DNA from: Candidatus Omnitrophota bacterium
Lineage (GTDB): Bacteria; Omnitrophota; Gorgyraeia; 2-01-FULL-45-10
DNA length: 10,522 nt
Direction of reading: 5' to 3'
Assembly (NCBI GenBank): GCA_026387165.1
Contig: JAPLMG010000021.1
Span: 1 to 10,522, forward strand
Notes under the pieces: model-generated
Database searches by the model: none
Told to the model about the DNA's origin: nothing
Seen by the model: the letters and a program-made list of their open reading frames with translations, nothing else
In this document: in pieces, positions 1 through 6,500 of the stretch
How positions within the stretch are numbered: position 1 is the first letter of the stretch
Layout: each line of letters begins with the position of its first letter
Made by a program: the position numbers and the translations under genes

Positions 1-522
1 GTTATACATAGTGGTATCATCATAGAAGCCCATCTTCGCATAGCCATCCTTGCCTATCTCTCCCAGATACCAAGAAACATCGCCGTTTCCTGATGTGACC
101 CCTAGTCCGAGCGGATCCCATTCGCTTGCACCTACCAACCAGTCAAAGAAGCCGGTGCTATAACCGCCATCTGACTGTGTGGGCGTATCTACGGCTTTGA
201 CCGTCTTACCATTTACCGTTACAGTTCTATACTGTCCAGTTTCAAGCATGTGCTTAAAATAACCGCCTACGGTATAGCCGGTCTTTACTATCTGATTAAC
301 CGCCACAGCATTAAAGAAGCTCGATCCATAGATATTTAAAGCTTCTGCCAAGCCCTTCTGCGTGACTATATCGGTAAAGTCTAATATCTGCGATATATAG
401 GCCGCCTGCAGCCATGGAGAGTCACCATACCCAAGGAATGTCAGGGCATTGTCCATATAGGTATCAAACATGAACTTAAACACGTTTTTCTCGCCATTTG
501 GCATAAAAGCTTGAATACCGGC
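1..522 (-). other. Unassigned tail of the giant protein up to the window edge (residues 2766-2939)
   Basis: This stretch has mixed character (VFKFMFDTYMDNALTFLGYG, IYGSSFFNAVAVNQIVKTGY, then QYRTVTVNGKTVKAVDTP) and ends in a Gly/Asp-rich segment. It contains W-D-P-L-G-L-G at residues 2900-2906, which recalls the DPxGL element at the end of Rhs cores. It is not embedded in a normal Rhs core, so this may be chance. I recognise no catalytic domain. The frame stays open at position 1, so the rest of the protein lies outside. Confidence 0.55.
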
Positions 523-3500
523 ATTTAAGGCCGTAGATATAGCAGAGAACCCTATGTTGGCCAGTAACGGATTCAGGCCCAGCTCCTGCGTGGCATAGTT
601 AATTCCTATATTCGTGACCCCTTGGAGCAAGCCCGTAGTCACACTATCCCATATGCTTCGTGGATTACCAAACTGGTCTATCCCCGGATTGATTGAACTG
701 CGGATTCCTATACCCGCCAAGTAGGAGATGCGTGGATCGACACCGAGGAGTTCGCCGGCCTTGGTAATACCGTAATAAGCGAATTCGTTCGTAATATTTG
801 GCAGGACTTCTTTCCCTATCGAAGCGCTGAAGCCTTCGAGATTAAATTGACCGGTTGTGGATGAGATATTACTGCCGACAGCACCAATAAATGCGCCCGC
901 AGCCATTGATATGACGTTCGTTAACATCGGATCAATACCTAACCGAGGAGCCAGTTTGTTAACGCCCTGTATAGCAAGTCCCTGCAGGCCGCCGGTAATA
1001 AATGATAGCGCAGAGAAGCCGCTATTAAATAATCCTGAGACACCGCCGGTGACAAACGCGCTGATGAGGCCTGAAATTGTAGGATCTAATCCTAATACCT
1101 CCAGGCCCTTTGAGACAGTTATCGAGAGAGCCATCGTTACGACGGTCTTCGCTAACATAAGACCAATACCTGACAGGTTAAATCCGGTCGAAGTGATTAC
1201 GCTGCCTAAGCCAAAACCGCTGCTGATGAATGAACCGACACCTGAGAAGAATGAGCCGAGATTGGGCAACAGGCTCGTCCCGACAAATTGGATTGCGCTG
1301 AAAAGCTGAGCGCTGATGCCGACCATGAATTGAGCTACGCCGCTAATCAGCGTGGCAATGCCGCTGATGATCGGCCCGATTATAGCTGAGATTCCGGCAA
1401 CAATCGCGCTTATGGCAGAGATGATTGCGGTGGCGGTCGTGGCTATGCCGGCTATAATTCCGAGGATTATCCCAATTATCCACTCCAGGCAGCTTCCTTT
1501 GATCCTCTTCGCCTGTTCGACTGAGATTACCTTTGACGCAACGGCATCAGGGACGGCCCCATTCGGGGACATTCCCTGAACTATAGCGTAGCCCGTCCAT
1601 CCTTTAAGGAAATCGTCTTTACTAACCGTCCATGTATAGCCGCTTTGACCACGATTGTGTTCGACGTAGGTTACCTTGTTGTCGGTTGAGATATTAGTGA
1701 CGACAACGTAGTGATTATTCTTCAGATGGACGATAATATTTAAAGGGGCAGAGATTGCTTCGTCGCCCCCTTCGGGGGCTCCTTGCAATAACGAAGCTGA
1801 TAGTCCCTTTAAATCATCGAATGTCAGCTTTGTATTATATAAGGTAAGGCCGTAGAGCGAGGCGGTCTTGGAAAGCGAATACATCGAAAGTTCTAAAAGA
1901 TTGTTTTCGCTTAACGAATTGAGCGAACCGGTAAATATATCTATTAGAATAGTTTTAAGCGCGACGTCTTCGAGATTATAGGTAATATTATCCGCCTTTA
2001 ATAAAGTCTCGAGGGCAACGAAGGCGCTTCTGCCGAAGTGGATATTCTGTTTATCGAGGAAGGAGAGGATCGCGTCCGCGTCTTTCTTGCTTAAGCTTAC
2101 AACTTCTTGCGGAGAAAGGCCAAGCGCCTGCAGAAGCGATCCTTTCCCCTCCTCATCTGCGCTTACATAATTATATAAGGTATCCTTTATGTGGTTTTTC
2201 AGGCCTGCGACGAAGGCCTCCTGCTGCCGGCACTCGTCTGAATTTAATAGGGCTGTTTTAAGCGCATTGACGTCTATCTTTGAATTGTAATCGACTGTCG
2301 CCAACCACGCTCTGGTCTCAGCCTCATTCGGATCGCGGCCAAGTATGGAGCGGTAATACTCCAATATTACCGGCGTCGATTCCTCTTCTATTATCTGCTT
2401 ATGAAATTCCCGCTCCTGATCCGACACTTTGGCAAGAGAATCCGCTTCTTCCGCAATTAATTTTTGATCCTCTGCGCTTACCGCGCTATTGAGGTTGGCG
2501 TACGCATTCGCCTCTTCATTATTTAACTGCCTATCCTGCTCATCCAGTTGATTGAGAGCGCTTCTCGCCTCCGGTAATTCGATAGTCTCCTTATAAGTCT
2601 CCCACCATCCGAAAATCCACCAGCCCACCCATCTGCACTTCGTAACCTCCTGATATAATACCGATTGCAGGTATGGACGCTGCGCGTTAATCTGATCGCG
2701 AATTGCCTGCACCTGATCGCGTATCTGAGCGTAGGCCAGCCCTTGTTGCTCGGCGATCATTCTTAAATAATTTGCGCGCTCTTCCGCTATCTTTTGCCTC
2801 GCTTTTGCGATCTCGGTATCTATGGAATTGCGCACATAAGGCAACCGCACCAGCACGAGACTACCTTCTTCATCATAAGTGTAGTCCATTATTAATTCAA
2901 CATGGCCGTCATCATATTTCTGGTATGTTGAGGTCATCTTACCGCCGATTAAGTAGGTGATCTTATTATCCCTGCTTATATTAAGCGAAACATCCGACAA
3001 TTTATATGTTTTTGTTCCGTCGATCTTACCAGGCATAAAGGCGTTTGGATCAAAATTATCCAATTTTGTGCCATCAGGCCCCGTTACGGAGACTGGTTTA
3101 TCATTGAAATATTTAACCAGGGTGCCATCCGGCATGGTTATCTGCGACAGCAGGTCAGTCTTAAAGCTTTTGGTCTGTACAATCGCGTCGTCCGGAAGAA
3201 TGTCGGATTCTATATTTTTCGGATTTTCAATTATTTGAGTGAAGTCCGGTCTTAGGCCGGCTGATTGCGGCGAGATTGGAAGGTCAGGCGATGTAAATTT
3301 AAGGTGCTCCTTGAATATCAAATCGTCGGGCGGCGCTGTCGCGTCGAAAGTTTTATTATAGGAATAATCGAATTTAATAGCATAATCGCCTGTTTGCAGA
3401 ATTGTTGGCGTTTGCGTTACATCGGTTGTTTCAAATACAACTTGATACTGGATGTATTTATTAACGGGTGAATTTATTTTGTAGCCGGTTGTATCCTTCG

Positions 3501-6500
3501 TCGCCTCTATCCATTCGCTCCAGGAACTGTCAGCCTCATTGACCGACGCGCCGGTACTTGTATTGAACCGTACAGTGGTGCCCGCAGGCGTTTCAGTGTT
3601 AGCTATAATGTAACTAAATTCTGTAGCTGTAACTGCGATAGGGTTTGAAGTTAATGAGCCTTGAGAATTATACGGAATTTGTGACATATAAGGTGTGGGG
3701 GTAGGCATATTCCCGGTAAACGTGCCATAATCTATACGGATACGCCCATATCCACCATCACCACCCCTCATCAGACCATCCCAAGAGCTGCCGCAGCCAC
3801 CCATTGCACTGACAACGCTATTAATATTAATATTGTCGCCGATTAGCCAAACCGCTCCGCCAGAACCACCTCCTGATCCACTCGCTCCATTACCACCATT
3901 GGAAGAGACAGAGCCTTTTATGTTTATCTGTGAAGCAATGATTTTTATCGCTCCTCCCCCATTGCCTCCCGGCGATTGATAGCATCCTGCTCCGCCGCCC
4001 GATCCTTTATAAAAACTACTTAAAAATTGGTCCCCGTATACGCTACCTGCATAGGAATATTGAGGATTTTTATAAATAGTCCCGTACCCATTTTGTCCGC
4101 TCGTTCCATAGCTGCCGCCCGCTCCTCCAGCATAATCATAAGGTGCGGGCCCATGATAGTAGCCAGGAACAGGATAACCATAACTTATAATACCGCCGCC
4201 TCCTCCATAGTTATTGCCATTGGAATAACTTTGCCCACCTGTATATGACCCCCCCTGCATGCCAAGAGCACAAGGCCATGAGTCAGTCGATCCATAACCT
4301 CCTTTAAATCCTTTCGCATTTGCTTCAATGCTGCCTTCAATAATTACTGAGCCTTGGCATTTAATTAATGTTTCTCCACCCTGCGAACCATTCCATGGCG
4401 AAACAGTAAGCGTCGCGCCTGGCGCCACATAGACACTCTTATAATTTTTAGTCCCATCAATAACAATTGTTTGTCCCGCTTCAACCCGCAGATCGCCATC
4501 TGACCCATCTCCGAAATCAAAATTATAGTCTCTATCCAATTTTACATTTAAATTATTCGAACTATTCCAAACAACATTATCTTTGGAAAAATCGTTAGCA
4601 TCACTTAATGAATTATATTTTATTTGACCGGATAAGGATATGTCGCACTGATTACCTGTATAGCTAAATAGAAAATCTTCTCCAATCGCATTAATAACTC
4701 TTATAAGCTGATTTGAATTATTATAGAAATAATTATTTCCCTCTATATCTATAAGCTGCTGCAATAGGCCGCTTTTATCATACCTATATGTCAGATCATC
4801 CTTTTTGGCTAATATGTAACTCGCCAGATCGGGCTCAGAATATTCGTAATCATAGTAAGTAACCTTGCCAACAGGATCGGTGAAAGATGTTACTAAGCCG
4901 TTAGTACTGTATTTAATTATAGTGCTGTCCTGCCGGACCTCTTTTACAACTTTGCTATTTTCAATGTAATATTTTATTCCGTCTTTCAGCACGGAATACG
5001 ATCGAACCTTATCATCGATAATAACAAAATCACTTAAGACGCTCCCGTCCGGTTTTACGATCGATTTCAAAACGCCTTTATCATAGATGGCAATTGCGCC
5101 GTTTCCATCTTTTACTTTTATAAGTTCCTGTATCGCTTCCTCCTTGCCGTTCGAACCCTTATTATAGGTATACGCGTAAGTCTTGCCGCCTTCTTCAAGT
5201 GAAGAGAGCTTGTTATCTTTATCATATCCTCTTTTTGTGCCGTCCCGATCCTCTATTACTGTATCATCGCCCTCATACGTATATGTATATTTATTAACGG
5301 TTATTCCAAGATAGGTGACTATGGATACGGAGATCTTCTTGTCGCTGTTATATTCATAAGATGTGATGATATTCCTATAATCGGTTACGGATATCAGCAT
5401 CTCATCCTTATACCGTTTAAAGTCACCCGTCTTCACGTCCTCTATCACGGTTATCTCTTTGCCGTCAGGATCAAATTCATAGGTGTATCCGTATAACAGG
5501 ACGCCGCCTTTATATACACGGCGTATTCTACTGTATTCGTATTCTGATATTGTTGAGACAGGGTCATCGGCCGTAGGCAGGACTTCTGTTTTTACAATGT
5601 TATTATTCCCATCATAGGTCGTTTTAGTTTTGCTGTCCAAGACTATCGTGGAAATGATTTTCCCTGAAAGATCAAAAGCGTAGGAATAATCGAGCACGTC
5701 TCCGTTCTTACGCTTAGCCTGTAGGAGGCGCTTATCCGAATTATATTTCTGACAAACTATTTCCTCAGAATCTTCTATCAACCCGGCATCAATGGCATTG
5801 GCGATCGTATATACTTGACCCATCTCTTCCATCGTAGAATATATATAGGTAACACCTTTACTATTTACCAATTTAATAATAGTGCCGGAGGCATCATAAT
5901 AGAACACACTCCCGTCCGGCTGGCGTGTTTCGGCCAGCACGCCGCCGCTATATATGGCCACGACACCGTCGGGCCGCGTTATTTTCGCGCTTATGATATT
6001 ATTATTTGAATCAAAGAGAGCATCCTCAATAATAGTGCCATCATCTTTTTCGACTCGCGAAACAGCGCCATTATTAAAAAATGTAGAAACGCCGTACGCG
6101 GAGATCTTTGACAGATTTCCATATTCATCATAGATTCTTTTTATGCCGCCCCTCTCTATTGTGAACCGGCTGATATTGTTACTTGAGGTGAGGTCATAGA
6201 TGTATGCCGTTATGTCCTGATTTGAGCCGTTTAAAATCCGTTCGACAAGCCCGTCTTTAAACGAAACAACATCGCCGCCCGGATCGGTTACAGATTTAAG
6301 GATTCCATTCTTGTCGTATTTTATGGTGTTGAAATACGGCTTATCCTTAAAATCATAGCCGGGCTTAAGATGACCGGTTGGATCAAACATGCCGCCGGGA
6401 AGCGTCAGTGAGAGGTCAAAGTCAGGCGAGGTGTTAGGGTCGTTATATATGTATAATACTGTATTACCGGATTGGTCGGTCTGGGGCACCATTGAACCGG

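Noticed and set aside
857..1309. A plus-strand open frame of 150 codons
   Set aside because: It lies entirely antisense to the hydrophobic and LGxDP part of the giant gene, has Pro/Asn-rich composition typical of a shadow frame and no ribosome site.
1765..1779. GC-rich hairpin as a transcription terminator within the giant gene
   Set aside because: No T-run follows on either strand, and it is part of a repeat that keeps the frame open.
1573..2055. Active C39 bacteriocin-processing peptidase
   Set aside because: The nucleophile Cys and the Asp are missing and no transporter domains are present.
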